DNA of 64,000 bases from Pseudomonas sp. HN11 (GCF_021390155.1 NZ_CP089985.1:4537001-4601000), one strand, 5' to 3'; shown: positions 35,947-44,628, numbered from the stretch's first letter. Numbers and translations are program-made. The notes: generated by a model not told the origin, from the sequence alone.

Positions 35947-37458
35947 ATGAATAATAAAAACAACGATAAAAGTATTCGCAAAATAGAAACCAACGGGGTC
36001 GAGCAGATCCCGGACCACGAACGTACCGCCGGCCCCAAGGATCTGTTCCGACTGATCTTCGGCGGTGCCAATACCTTTGCCACCGCCGTGCTGGGTTCCT
36101 TCCCCGTGTTGTTCGGCCTGTCGTTCCAGGCCGGCGTCTGGGCGATTGTGCTGGGGGTGCTGGTGGGTGCTCTGATCCTGGCGCCCATGGGCCTGTTCGG
36201 GCCGATCAATGGCACCAACAACGCCGTGTCTTCCGGTGCGCACTTTGGCGTGCACGGGCGGATTGTCGGCTCGTTTCTCTCGCTGCTGACGGCGATTGCC
36301 TTCTTCTCACTGTCGGTGTGGAGTTCAGGTGATGCGCTGGTGGGCGGTGCGAAACGTCTGATCGGCCTGCCGGAAACTGACCTGACCCTGGGCCTGGCCT
36401 ATGGCGTGTTTGCGATTCTGGTACTGACCGTGTGCATCTACGGCTTTCGCTTCATGCTGTGGGTCAACCGCATTGCGGTATGGGCCGCGGGCCTGCTGTT
36501 TCTGCTGGGCATCTTCGCCTTCGCGCCGGCCTTCGACAGCCACTTCGCAGGCACCGTCGCGCTGAGCCAGACCGGCTTCTGGGCCGCCTTCATCGGCGCC
36601 GCGCTGGTGGCCATGAGCAACCCGATTTCCTTCGGCGCGTTCCTGGGTGACTGGTCGCGTTACATCCCGCGTGAGACGCCGAAAATACGCATCATGCTGG
36701 CGGTGGTCCTGGCGCAAATCGCGACCTTGATCCCCTTCCTGTTCGGACTGGCCACCGCGACCATCGTGGCGATCAAGGCGCCGGATTACATTGCGGCCAA
36801 CAACTACGTCGGCGGTTTGCTGGCGGTGGCGCCGAGCTGGTTCTTCCTGCCGGTGTGCTTGATCGCGGTGATCGGCGGTATGTCCACTGGCACCACCTCG
36901 CTGTATGGCACCGGGCTGGACATGTCCAGCGTGTTTCCGCGTCTGCTGTCTAGGGTGAAGGCCACGCTGTTGATTGGGGTAATGTCGATTGCCTTCATCT
37001 TTATCGGACGCTTTGCCGCCAACCTGGTGCAGAGCGTGTCGACCTTCGCCGTGCTGATCATCACCTGCACCACGCCGTGGATGGTGATGATGATCATCGG
37101 CCTGATCGTGCGTCGTGGCTTCTACTGCCCGGATGACCTGCAGGTGTTCACCCGAGGTGAGACCGGCGGCCGCTACTGGTTCAGCCATGGTTGGAACTGG
37201 CGCGGGCTGGGGGCGTGGATCCCGAGTGCACTGGTGGGCCTGTGCTTCGTCAACCTGCCGGGGCAGTTTGTCGGGCCACTGGGCAACCTGGCCGACGGCA
37301 TCGATATCAGCCTGCCGGTGACGTTGGGGCTGGCCTCGGTGGTGTACCTGACCTTGCTGCGTGTGTTTCCGGAACCGGCGGCCGTCTACGGGCCGTCCGA
37401 CCCTCGCAGCAAGCGCATGGATGCGCACGTTAAACCGGCGCTGCAAGCCGCCGCCTGA
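35947..37458 (+). CDS. NCS1-type transporter of the gbu operon
   Basis: 503 residues with twelve hydrophobic spans. The soluble N-terminal 35 residues lead into FRLIFGGANTFATAVLGSFPVLF, and GLFGPINGTNNAVSSGAHFGVHGRIVGSFLSL and MSNPISFGAFLGDWSRYIP are NCS1 blocks. The family imports nucleobases and related compounds with protons or sodium. Position after gbuA suggests uptake of 4-guanidinobutyrate or a related guanidine, which is inference. It is 21 bases after the NTF2-like gene. Confidence 0.85.
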   Translation: MNNKNNDKSIRKIETNGVEQIPDHERTAGPKDLFRLIFGGANTFATAVLGSFPVLFGLSFQAGVWAIVLGVLVGALILAPMGLFGPINGTNNAVSSGAHFGVHGRIVGSFLSLLTAIAFFSLSVWSSGDALVGGAKRLIGLPETDLTLGLAYGVFAILVLTVCIYGFRFMLWVNRIAVWAAGLLFLLGIFAFAPAFDSHFAGTVALSQTGFWAAFIGAALVAMSNPISFGAFLGDWSRYIPRETPKIRIMLAVVLAQIATLIPFLFGLATATIVAIKAPDYIAANNYVGGLLAVAPSWFFLPVCLIAVIGGMSTGTTSLYGTGLDMSSVFPRLLSRVKATLLIGVMSIAFIFIGRFAANLVQSVSTFAVLIITCTTPWMVMMIIGLIVRRGFYCPDDLQVFTRGETGGRYWFSHGWNWRGLGAWIPSALVGLCFVNLPGQFVGPLGNLADGIDISLPVTLGLASVVYLTLLRVFPEPAAVYGPSDPRSKRMDAHVKPALQAAA

Positions 37459-37493
37459 TCGCCCATAAAAAAGATAATCGGAGAACCGCCGTC

Positions 37494-38876
37494 ATGGCTT
37501 TGGATTTATTCGTCGTACTCATCTACGCCGCCGGCATGCTCGTGCTCGGCTACTACGGCATGCGTCGCGCCAAGACCCACGAAGACTATCTGGTGGCCGG
37601 GCGCAACCTGGGCCCGTCGCTGTACATGGGCACCATGGCCGCCACGGTATTGGGCGGTGCATCCACGGTCGGCACCGTGCGCCTGGGTTACGTACATGGC
37701 ATTTCCGGCTTCTGGCTGTGTGCCGCACTGGGCGCCGGGATCATCGCGTTGAACCTGTTCCTGGCCAAGCCGCTGTTGAAGCTGAAGATCTTCACCGTGA
37801 CCCAGGTGCTGGAGAAACGCTACAACCCCATGGCCCGCCAGGCCAGCGCTGTGATTATGCTGGCTTATGCGCTGATGATCGGCGTAACGTCGATCCTGGC
37901 CATCGGCACTGTGTTGCAGGTGTTGTTCGGCTTGCCGTTCTGGATCTCGGTGCTGCTCGGCGGTGGCGTGGTGGTGGTGTACTCGACCATCGGCGGCATG
38001 TGGTCGCTGACCCTGACCGACATCGTGCAGTTCGTGATCAAGACCGTCGGCCTGATGTTTATCCTGCTGCCCATATGCCTGTACCGCGTCGGCGGCTGGG
38101 ACGAACTGGTGGCCAAGCTGCCGGCGTCGAGCTTCAGCTTCACCGCGATCGGCTGGGACACGATCATCACCTACTTCATGATTTACTTCTTCGGCATCCT
38201 GATCGGCCAGGACATCTGGCAGCGGGTGTTCACCGCCCGTGACGAAAAGGTCGCCCAGTACGCCGGCACCTTCGCCGGTTTCTACTGCATCCTCTACGGC
38301 CTGGCCTGTGCGTTGATCGGTATGGCGGCGCATGTGCTGATCCCGGACCTGGACAACGTGAACAATGCGTTTGCCGCCATCGTGAAAGCCTCGCTGCCGG
38401 ACGGCATCCGTGGCCTGGTGATTGCCGCAGCACTGGCTGCAATGATGTCTACCGCCAGCGCCGGCCTGCTCGCCGCCTCCACTGTCCTGACCGAAGACCT
38501 GCTGCCGCGCCTGCGTGGCGGCAAACAGTCGAGCCTGGCCGTCAACCGCCTGTTCACGATGCTGACAGGTGTTGCCGTGCTGGGCATCGCACTGGTAGTG
38601 AGCGATGTGATCAGCGCCCTGACCCTGGCCTATAACCTGCTGGTGGGCGGCATGTTGATCCCGCTGATCGGCGCGATCTTCTGGAAACGCGCAACCACAT
38701 CGGGAGCCATCACCTCCATGACCCTGGGCTTTGTGACGGCGCTGGTGTTCATGTTCAAGGATGGGCTGGATGCGAACACGCCGATCTACTACAGCCTGGC
38801 GATTGGGCTGGTGAGTTTTGTGGTGGTGAGTTTGCTGTCGCGCAAGCCCGAGGCAGTAGCCGCTCGGGCGGTTTGA
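37494..38876 (+). CDS. Sodium:solute symporter of the gbu operon
   Basis: 460 residues with about thirteen hydrophobic spans. The family opening (MALDLFVVLIYAAGMLVLGYYGMRRAKTHEDYLVAGRNLG) and GTVRLGYVHGISGFWLC, with VVVVYSTIGGMWSLTLTDIVQF, are typical of SSS proteins, the PutP/DhlC relatives. GGAG lies eight bases before the ATG. It closes the operon before a strong terminator. Two transporters of different families in one catabolic operon may serve different substrates (for example guanidinobutyrate and its breakdown product). Confidence 0.87.
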   Translation: MALDLFVVLIYAAGMLVLGYYGMRRAKTHEDYLVAGRNLGPSLYMGTMAATVLGGASTVGTVRLGYVHGISGFWLCAALGAGIIALNLFLAKPLLKLKIFTVTQVLEKRYNPMARQASAVIMLAYALMIGVTSILAIGTVLQVLFGLPFWISVLLGGGVVVVYSTIGGMWSLTLTDIVQFVIKTVGLMFILLPICLYRVGGWDELVAKLPASSFSFTAIGWDTIITYFMIYFFGILIGQDIWQRVFTARDEKVAQYAGTFAGFYCILYGLACALIGMAAHVLIPDLDNVNNAFAAIVKASLPDGIRGLVIAAALAAMMSTASAGLLAASTVLTEDLLPRLRGGKQSSLAVNRLFTMLTGVAVLGIALVVSDVISALTLAYNLLVGGMLIPLIGAIFWKRATTSGAITSMTLGFVTALVFMFKDGLDANTPIYYSLAIGLVSFVVVSLLSRKPEAVAARAV

Positions 38877-38907
38877 TGCGCAACAGGATGTAGAGCGGTT
38901 CCTTCAG

Positions 38908-38941
38908 CGGGCACGACGTCGGATGTCGTGCCCGTTTTTTT
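38908..38941 (+). terminator. Terminator of the gbu operon
   Basis: CGGGCACGAC (38908-38917) and GTCGTGCCCG (38925-38934) pair, followed by seven T residues, 31 bases after the symporter stop. It overlaps the last codon of the convergent lipoprotein gene. Confidence 0.9.
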
Positions 38942-39323
38942 AGTCAGCACTCCGGCTGGCTTCTTCAAACAAATCACCGCACGCCTTGCAGCCAAAATAC
39001 TGCTCAGCGGCCGGGCATTCGATCTCCCCTGTCGCCCCTGCCCTCACCCGCCAAGTACACGCCTTGCCGCGATACTTCAGTGTCCCTTCAAGATAACAAG
39101 GCGCCCAGTCGTACTCGTCATGCAGCGTGCGTCCATCAATGGGCTCGGCGCGCTTGAAAAAGGACGCGATCTGTCGCTCATCCAGTGCAACATCACTGGG
39201 TCGACAGCCTTCCGGCTCTTCGGAGTGAAAACCCGAGAGGGCAATTTCGTCGATATCAGGAGGGGAAGCCATGCATCCGGCGAGCAATACCCACACGCCA
39301 ACTGAGCATCGGCGCAGACTCAT
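38940..39323 (-). CDS. Cys-rich lipoprotein coupled to the amidase, possible immunity protein
   Basis: 127 residues from the ATG at 39323, which overlaps the amidase stop (39322-39320) as ATGA. The signal peptide ends with lipobox LLAGC, so Cys17 should be lipidated and the protein periplasmic. Six further cysteines (40, 76, 89, 103, 112 and 115) suggest disulphides. I do not recognise the family. Placement directly after a cell-wall amidase with no signal peptide suggests an immunity partner, by analogy with T6SS amidase/immunity pairs. No adjacent VgrG or PAAR gene is seen. Confidence 0.7.
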   Translation of the reverse strand: MSLRRCSVGVWVLLAGCMASPPDIDEIALSGFHSEEPEGCRPSDVALDERQIASFFKRAEPIDGRTLHDEYDWAPCYLEGTLKYRGKACTWRVRAGATGEIECPAAEQYFGCKACGDLFEEASRSAD

Positions 39324-39934
39324 TGCCACACCGCACTGCTGGCTTCGCCGGGGTGTTTGTAAGAGATTTGCGGATGCCTGTAGACGTCCTCCGGCGTCAG
39401 GTGGAAATGACCATACAACTCTCCCACCAGCCATCGCAGAGATTGATTCTGCATAGCGGTCACCTCCTCATAACGTGCAGCATCCAAATGTTTGCCGATC
39501 AATTCGATGCCCAGGGAATCCGCATTCATCGGGAATCGCTCAGGATAGCCCTTGGTGCGTTCATACCGATCCAGCGCACGGATCTGCAAGGTCCAGATGA
39601 GTGCTTGAATAGATTGGATTCGGGCGGTGTCGCACGTCGCCTTATCCATTGCCATGCACTTTGAACGCAGGTAGCGGCCAACGTGATAACAACGTTTCTT
39701 GAGGCTGGCTGTCTGGTAGATCACACCATTTTTCTCAATGAGAAAGTGTGCTCCGTTGCCCTGGGCAAGGTAGGCGTTAAAGGTGTGCTCGGCGGTCGGG
39801 GCATCTGTCTGGTGAACCACCAGCGCGCTCACGCTGCGCAAATCCCCGTGCTCAATCGACTGAAACCGACGGAGTTCAACTCTGTCGGAAATCAACATCC
39901 CTTCGCTATCAATACTCGACATCCCACTGCCCAT
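39320..39934 (-). CDS. N-acetylmuramoyl-L-alanine amidase (AmpD/PGRP fold), no signal peptide
   Basis: 204 residues counting from the ATG at 39934; ATGs at 39922 and 39898 are alternatives. The Amidase_2 fold is visible: zinc ligand His41 in ALVVHQTDAPTAEHTF, GAHFLIEKNGVIYQTASL, NADSLGIELIGKHL and the C-terminal VYRHPQISYKHPGEAS with His187 and possibly His194 as ligands. It should cut the MurNAc-L-Ala bond of peptidoglycan. No signal peptide or transmembrane segment is present, so it is either cytoplasmic (recycling, like AmpD) or exported by a dedicated secretion system. Its gene overlaps a Cys-rich lipoprotein gene. Confidence 0.85.
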   Translation of the reverse strand: MGSGMSSIDSEGMLISDRVELRRFQSIEHGDLRSVSALVVHQTDAPTAEHTFNAYLAQGNGAHFLIEKNGVIYQTASLKKRCYHVGRYLRSKCMAMDKATCDTARIQSIQALIWTLQIRALDRYERTKGYPERFPMNADSLGIELIGKHLDAARYEEVTAMQNQSLRWLVGELYGHFHLTPEDVYRHPQISYKHPGEASSAVWQ

Positions 39935-40156
39935 TCATCCATGTGAAGGCAAAAATATAGAAGGACGAACAGGGAAAAGGGCACAGACGACGGGATAAGA
40001 AGAAGGCTCTGACGATGAAACATGCCCCCGTCAGACAATTGCGCGCAGTACAAAATGAGCAGCGAATGCACTCGTATTACAGGGAACCGAATATGCCCTG
40101 ATAACAATCCAAGGGGCAGCGCCCGCACGAGGGGGATCGCGTGAGCGCTTCAGGAC

Positions 40157-40279
40157 TTACCTGCGACGTGGACGACGCTGCTCGTCATCTGTGCGAATCG
40201 GCACCGGCTGCAGCGGAGGCTCGATCAAGCCCAGCGCAACACCCAGATCGTGGAGCCAGTTTTGAATTTTCTCTTTCAT
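40157..40279 (-). CDS. 40-codon basic-tailed small protein in a short transcript-like region
   Basis: The frame begins ATG at 40279 and ends TAA at 40157. It starts MKEKIQNWLHDLGVALGLIE, continues PPLQPVPIRTDD, then EQRRPRRR. A GGGGGC stretch precedes the ATG by a few bases. It has an amphipathic first helix and a strongly basic tail, without a signal peptide. I have seen similar small proteins in Pseudomonas but cannot name one. The gbu region of P. aeruginosa lies close to the SicX small RNA (PA1414), so a dual-function RNA is conceivable here. Confidence 0.6.
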   Translation of the reverse strand: MKEKIQNWLHDLGVALGLIEPPLQPVPIRTDDEQRRPRRR

Positions 40280-40329
40280 GGTTGCCCCCTTTGAGGGTAA
40301 TGCGGGTAGGCGCCAGTTCTGTCGCCCTT

Positions 40330-40359
40330 TCCTACACTGATAGTAGCTCTAAGTCCTAC
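40330..40359 (-). promoter_or_regulatory. Spaced repeats upstream of the 40-codon ORF
   Basis: TCCTAC occurs at 40330-40335 and 40354-40359, 24 bases apart, with TAGTAG between. Read on the minus strand they lie 51-80 bases before the ATG. They may be binding sites for a two-component activator; no match to a known motif is claimed. Confidence 0.35.
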
Positions 40360-40421
40360 GTATTGCTTGAACGAAACCACAACGAACTATTACTGAATTC
40401 ATCAAAATCCTGACGGATCGC

Positions 40422-41315
40422 TCAAGCAATGGCGCGGGTGTCTTGCACCACTGCAGCCTTGCCGGCTTGCTGCAGGTCGATCCACGCGTTGAGGTTAGCG
40501 CCGAGCATACCCTTTCGCCACATCAACCAGGTGGTCGCAGTGGCAAAAGGCCCTATCAGCGGATGAACGGACACGCTGTCCTTGCCGGGCAGGCTGTCGA
40601 GCATGGACTCGGACATCAACGCCACACCCGATCCGGCGATCACACAGGCGAGCATGCCTTGGTAGGACTCTATCTCGATCGCCCTTCCCATAGCCACGCG
40701 CTCGTGGGAAAACCAGGTCTCCAGGCGGGTGCGGTAGGCGCAACTGCGACGGAAGGTGAATACTGAGCGCCCTGCGACATCCTGAGGCCCACGCACGGGC
40801 GGATGGTCGGCCTCACAAATCAGCACCAGGCGCTCTTCGCACAGGGCGATGCCGTCCAGGGAGGCGATGGTGATGGGGCCATCCACAAAGGCCGCATCCA
40901 GGCGGCCGGTGATCAACCCTTCGAGTAACTCCCCGCTGGGTGCCGACTGCACCTGAAGGTTCACCATCGGATAAGCCTTGTGATAGCCCGCCAACAACTT
41001 CGGCAAATGCACCGCTGCCGTGCTGTACATGCTGCCCAAAACAAAATCGCCAGCCGGTTGCCCACCTTGCACAGCACCGTGGGCTTCGTCATGCAGGGCC
41101 AGTAGACGGGTGCTGTAGTCCAGCAGCACCTTGCCCGCAGGAGAAAGCTGCAGGCGCTGGCGTTCACGCACGAACAGCTCTACACCGAGTTGCTCCTCCA
41201 TTTGCTTGAGGCGCGTCGACAGGTTCGACGGCACCCGATGCAAACGGTCAGCCGCACGGGTAATGGAGCCCTCTTCCGCCACGGCCTGGAAAATGCGCAA
41301 TTGACTGAACTCCAC
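40422..41315 (-). CDS. LysR family regulator, divergent from an MFS gene
   Basis: 297 residues from a GTG at 41315, chosen because GGAG lies six bases before it. The DNA-binding part is clear (FSQLRIFQAVAEEGSITRAADRLHRVPSNLSTRLKQMEEQLG, about residues 2-43). The effector domain follows, with LLEGLITGRLDAAFVDGP and LVLICEADHPPV. It most likely controls the divergent YbfB/YjiJ-type MFS gene. A 17-bp imperfect dyad ACAGA-N7-TCTGT is at 41361-41377 in the shared promoter region. The effector is unknown. Confidence 0.87.
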   Translation of the reverse strand: MEFSQLRIFQAVAEEGSITRAADRLHRVPSNLSTRLKQMEEQLGVELFVRERQRLQLSPAGKVLLDYSTRLLALHDEAHGAVQGGQPAGDFVLGSMYSTAAVHLPKLLAGYHKAYPMVNLQVQSAPSGELLEGLITGRLDAAFVDGPITIASLDGIALCEERLVLICEADHPPVRGPQDVAGRSVFTFRRSCAYRTRLETWFSHERVAMGRAIEIESYQGMLACVIAGSGVALMSESMLDSLPGKDSVSVHPLIGPFATATTWLMWRKGMLGANLNAWIDLQQAGKAAVVQDTRAIA

Positions 41316-41418
41316 ATCTTTCTCCAAAACTGAACAAGTTACTCACTATTATTCAATTTTACAGAAAGTCAATCTGTCTTAGCCTGAAGGTATTCGCGTA
41401 CCCGCAGGAAACCTGACC

Positions 41419-42627
41419 ATGTCTCCCCTGATTCGCTTAACTGCCAGCTTTGTCGCCTTGATGATGGCGATGGGTATTGGCCGCTTCGCCCTCACCCCAC
41501 AAATGCCGCATCTGCTCAGTGAAGGGCAGATCGACCTGACCGGCGCCGGCCTGATCGCCGCCGCCAACTACCTGGGCTACTTCGTCGGCGCGGTGGATTC
41601 GATCTTCGCGCGCAGCCATCACCATGTCCGTGGGCGTCTATATGGCGGGTTGTGGCTGTGTGTGCTGCTGACGTTGGCGTCGTACTGGGCCCACGGGTTC
41701 TGGCCCCATCTGTTGCTGCGTTTTGGCACCGGTGTCGCAAGTGCCTGGGCACTGGTGATGATCACCAGCCTGAGCCAGCCGCTAGCGATTGCCGCCGGGC
41801 GTCCGCGCCTGGGCGCCCTGGTATTTGCCGGGCCGGGACTGGGGATTCTGTTGACCGGGTTGCTGGCGCTGGGCTCCAACCTGCTGGGCCAAAGCTCGGC
41901 CACGCTATGGCTGCTGTATGGCGGGGTGGCGCTGGTAATGTTGCTGGCCATCCTGCCTTTCCTGCCCAAGCCTTCTACCACCGGCACGCCCATTGCCAGC
42001 CATATAGACGCGGGTAGCAACGGCAGCATCGCGCATCTGTGCTGGATCTACGTGTTGTACGGCCTCGGCTACATCATCCCGGCGACATTCCTGTCGCAGA
42101 TGGCCAGCGCGCAGTTCAAGGGCGCCTGGCAGGCCGATCTGTTCTGGCCATGCTTTGGCCTGGCCGCCGCGATTGGCGTGGTGGTGGCGACCCTGCGCCG
42201 CAAGGACCCAGACACCACTCGCCGCTGGCTGATGACCACATTGTGGCTGCAAGCGGCTGGGGTGTTTGCCTGTTTGCTGGGCAATGGTTGGGGCCTGGCA
42301 CTCGGGGTATTGCTGTGCGGCGGGCCGTTCCTGGCCTGCATGCAGTTGGTGATGGCACGCCTGCGGGACGTCGCCCCCCACGGTTACCAGCGCAGCACCG
42401 GACTGCTGACCGCCAGTTTTGCAATCGGCCAATTGAGCGGGCCATTGCTGGCATCGATCAGCAGCCATCTGAGCGGTGGCCTGCAACCGGCATTGGTGGT
42501 CGCCGGGGCAGGCTTGTTGGTAGCGGGCTCGGTATTGATCAGCCGACAACCATCGGCGCAGACACACGCACCTGTTCACGCCGCGCCAATACCAGGAAAA
42601 ACAGCCCACCCAGGAAGCAGCCGGTAA
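41419..42627 (+). CDS. YbfB/YjiJ family MFS transporter
   Basis: 402 residues with about twelve hydrophobic spans. The opening FVALMMAMGIGRFALTPQMPHLL, then AANYLGYFVGAVDSIFARSHHHVRGRLYGG is the YbfB/YjiJ group signature. Function in the group is unknown. It is divergent from the LysR regulator. The last 29 codons overlap the convergent NCS1 gene on the other strand over 42539-42627, so the C-terminal tail (residues from about 372) is less certain and is not hydrophobic. Confidence 0.85.
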   Translation: MSPLIRLTASFVALMMAMGIGRFALTPQMPHLLSEGQIDLTGAGLIAAANYLGYFVGAVDSIFARSHHHVRGRLYGGLWLCVLLTLASYWAHGFWPHLLLRFGTGVASAWALVMITSLSQPLAIAAGRPRLGALVFAGPGLGILLTGLLALGSNLLGQSSATLWLLYGGVALVMLLAILPFLPKPSTTGTPIASHIDAGSNGSIAHLCWIYVLYGLGYIIPATFLSQMASAQFKGAWQADLFWPCFGLAAAIGVVVATLRRKDPDTTRRWLMTTLWLQAAGVFACLLGNGWGLALGVLLCGGPFLACMQLVMARLRDVAPHGYQRSTGLLTASFAIGQLSGPLLASISSHLSGGLQPALVVAGAGLLVAGSVLISRQPSAQTHAPVHAAPIPGKTAHPGSSR

Positions 42628-43981
42628 ACCAGGCAAAGTTGGCCATGCCCTGCAACGCCGGGGTGAAGGTGATCGCGACGCCCACCAGCGTCGCGGGCAC
42701 CAACGCTTTGACCGCCGTCCAGTTCACGCCACCGTCGAAGTAGTAACGCCCGCTTGGGCTGTCATCGAACAACGCGTCCACGTCGATCTGCTGTTTTTTG
42801 ATCCGGTAGAAATCCACCAGCAGGATGCCGAACAGTGGCCCGATAAAGGCCGCGAGAATATCCAGGGTGTAGTGGATCATCAGCGGGTTATTGAACAGGT
42901 TCCACGGCGTGATGAAGATCGACGCCACGGCAGCGATCATCCCACCCGCGCGCCAGCTGATCTTGCTCGGTGCAACGTTGGCAAAATCAAACGCCGGGGA
43001 CACGAAGTTGGCGACAATATTGATGCCGATGGTCGCGGTGACGAAGGCAAAGGCCCCGAGCAAAACCGCCATACTGTTATCGATGCGCGAAACCGTGGCG
43101 ATCGGGTCATGCAGCATTTCGCCGAACACCGGCAAGGTGCCCGAAACGATCACCACGGTGACCAGGGAGAACGCCAGGAAATTCACCGGCAGCCCCCAGA
43201 AGTTGCCGCGTCGCACGTCCTGCATGCTGCGGCAATAGCGGCTGAAGTCGCCGAAGTTCAGGGTTGGCCCGGAGAAATACGACACCACCAACGCCGTCGC
43301 TACGATCACCTGGCCGAATGCCTGCCAGCCCGACAAGGATTTTTCCGCCAGGGTAAAGCTGATGTTCGACCAGCCCGCCTTCCACACGATCCAACCCGCC
43401 AGGGCGAACATCACCGCGTAGACCACTGGCCCTGCCCAATCGATAAACCGCCGGATGGACTCCATGCCGGCCCAGAACACCGTCGCTTGCAACAGCCAAA
43501 GGCTGAGGAAACCAAACCAGCCAAGGTAGGACAAGCCTGCGAAATGCGGCTCTGCATACACCGCCATCTGTGGGAAAAAACGCAGCACCACGATGATCAA
43601 GGCGCTCGAAGCCAGATACGTTTGAATCCCGTACCAGGCCACGGCAATCAAGCCTCGGATCACCGCAGGAATGTTCGCGCCGAACACACCAAACGCCAGG
43701 CGGCAGATCACGGGGTAAGGTACAGCAGCCTGCTGGCTCGGCTTGGCCACCAGGTTGGCGATCAGCTGCACGATGCAGATACCAATGAGCAAGGCGAACA
43801 ACACCTGCCAGCTGGCCAGGCCCAGCGCGAACAGACTGGCGGCAAACACGTAACCACCGACGCTGTGCACGTCGCTCATCCAGAAAGCGAAGATGTTGTA
43901 CCAGTTCCACTTTTGCGGCAGCGGGCCCAAATCCTGGTTATACAGGCGCGGGCTGTAGCCTTTGGGCAATTGTTCGGTCAT
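42539..43981 (-). CDS. NCS1 family nucleobase/allantoin-type permease
   Basis: 480 residues from the ATG at 43981 (MTEQLPKGYSPRLYNQDLGPLPQKWNWYNIFAFWMSDVHSVGGY); 26 upstream codons are rejected. About twelve spans are visible. The NQDLGPLPQ and WYNIFAFWMSDVHS blocks are diagnostic for NCS1 transporters, with YFSGPTLNFGDFSRY near the centre. It is monocistronic. Uracil, cytosine, hydantoin or allantoin are possible substrates; the neighbouring genes give no clue. Confidence 0.87.
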   Translation of the reverse strand: MTEQLPKGYSPRLYNQDLGPLPQKWNWYNIFAFWMSDVHSVGGYVFAASLFALGLASWQVLFALLIGICIVQLIANLVAKPSQQAAVPYPVICRLAFGVFGANIPAVIRGLIAVAWYGIQTYLASSALIIVVLRFFPQMAVYAEPHFAGLSYLGWFGFLSLWLLQATVFWAGMESIRRFIDWAGPVVYAVMFALAGWIVWKAGWSNISFTLAEKSLSGWQAFGQVIVATALVVSYFSGPTLNFGDFSRYCRSMQDVRRGNFWGLPVNFLAFSLVTVVIVSGTLPVFGEMLHDPIATVSRIDNSMAVLLGAFAFVTATIGINIVANFVSPAFDFANVAPSKISWRAGGMIAAVASIFITPWNLFNNPLMIHYTLDILAAFIGPLFGILLVDFYRIKKQQIDVDALFDDSPSGRYYFDGGVNWTAVKALVPATLVGVAITFTPALQGMANFAWFTGCFLGGLFFLVLARREQVRVSAPMVVG

Positions 43982-44177
43982 CGCTGGGCTCCTCGAATAC
44001 CGGCCTGCACCTCCATTACGGGTGCATACGGAAGGCGGCGCGGTTTGTATACGAGGCATTCAGCAGAATGCGTGCCAATTGAACCCAATCACTCTGGAAG
44101 GGCGTTCCAAATCGAACAATAGAGGCTTAAAGGTGGGGACCGCGCTCAGCAACGGTGCACAGAAATTCTGTACACAA

Positions 44178-44576
44178 TCAACGCTGCACTCGATGTGCAC
44201 ACAGATAACCCACCGTGCAGCAGGCTGCGGTCAGGAAGGTGCCCCACACCATGTCCATGACCGCCAACTGCGCAGACCAACCTTGCAACGTGGCCCAGTT
44301 GCTCAAGTCATAGGTGCCATAGGCGACCAGCCCCAGCAAGGCACCCAGGCGTGCTGCGCGTTGCCAGCTTGCGCTGGGCAAGACCACGAACACGACGCAA
44401 CCGAGCACATAAAGGAGATAGAAGAGTGTCGCGGGCAACAGGCGGGGTTGATCCAGCATCAGCGGCCCCAGCAGGGACTTATAGGTGGGCCCCATAAGGA
44501 CGCCGAGCCAGAGGCCGTCCAGGACAAGGAAGGCGAGCAACGTGCCGAGGTAGGCTAACAGCGATTTCTTGGTCAT
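44178..44576 (-). CDS. DUF2177 family membrane protein
   Basis: 132 residues from the ATG at 44576. Four hydrophobic segments (about 8-28, 46-66, 72-92 and 104-126) and the family sequence LLAYLGTLLAFLVLDGLWLGVLMGPTYKSLLGPLM with ARLGALLGLVAYGTYDLSNWATLQ point to DUF2177. Function unknown. It is probably monocistronic, with a 196-base gap upstream of the next leftward gene and 52 bases to the S1-domain gene. Confidence 0.85.
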   Translation of the reverse strand: MTKKSLLAYLGTLLAFLVLDGLWLGVLMGPTYKSLLGPLMLDQPRLLPATLFYLLYVLGCVVFVVLPSASWQRAARLGALLGLVAYGTYDLSNWATLQGWSAQLAVMDMVWGTFLTAACCTVGYLCAHRVQR

Positions 44577-44628
44577 TGATGCAGCCTCTGTAGACGCCAG
44601 CGAGCGTCTACAGAAGAGCAAGGCGTGG

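Noticed and set aside
36325..37446. Open frame of 373 codons on the minus strand
   Set aside because: Antisense to the NCS1 transporter; composition dominated by Gln, His and Arg.
38940..39934. Firm T6SS assignment of the amidase pair
   Set aside because: No VgrG, Hcp, PAAR or adaptor gene is nearby, so it is kept as a hypothesis only.
39892..40128. Open frame of 78 codons on the minus strand
   Set aside because: It overlaps the amidase start region, has no ribosome binding site and looks like chance hydrophobic reading.
40141..40413. Open frame of 90 codons on the plus strand
   Set aside because: It conflicts with the better 40-codon ORF on the other strand, has no ribosome binding site and no pattern.
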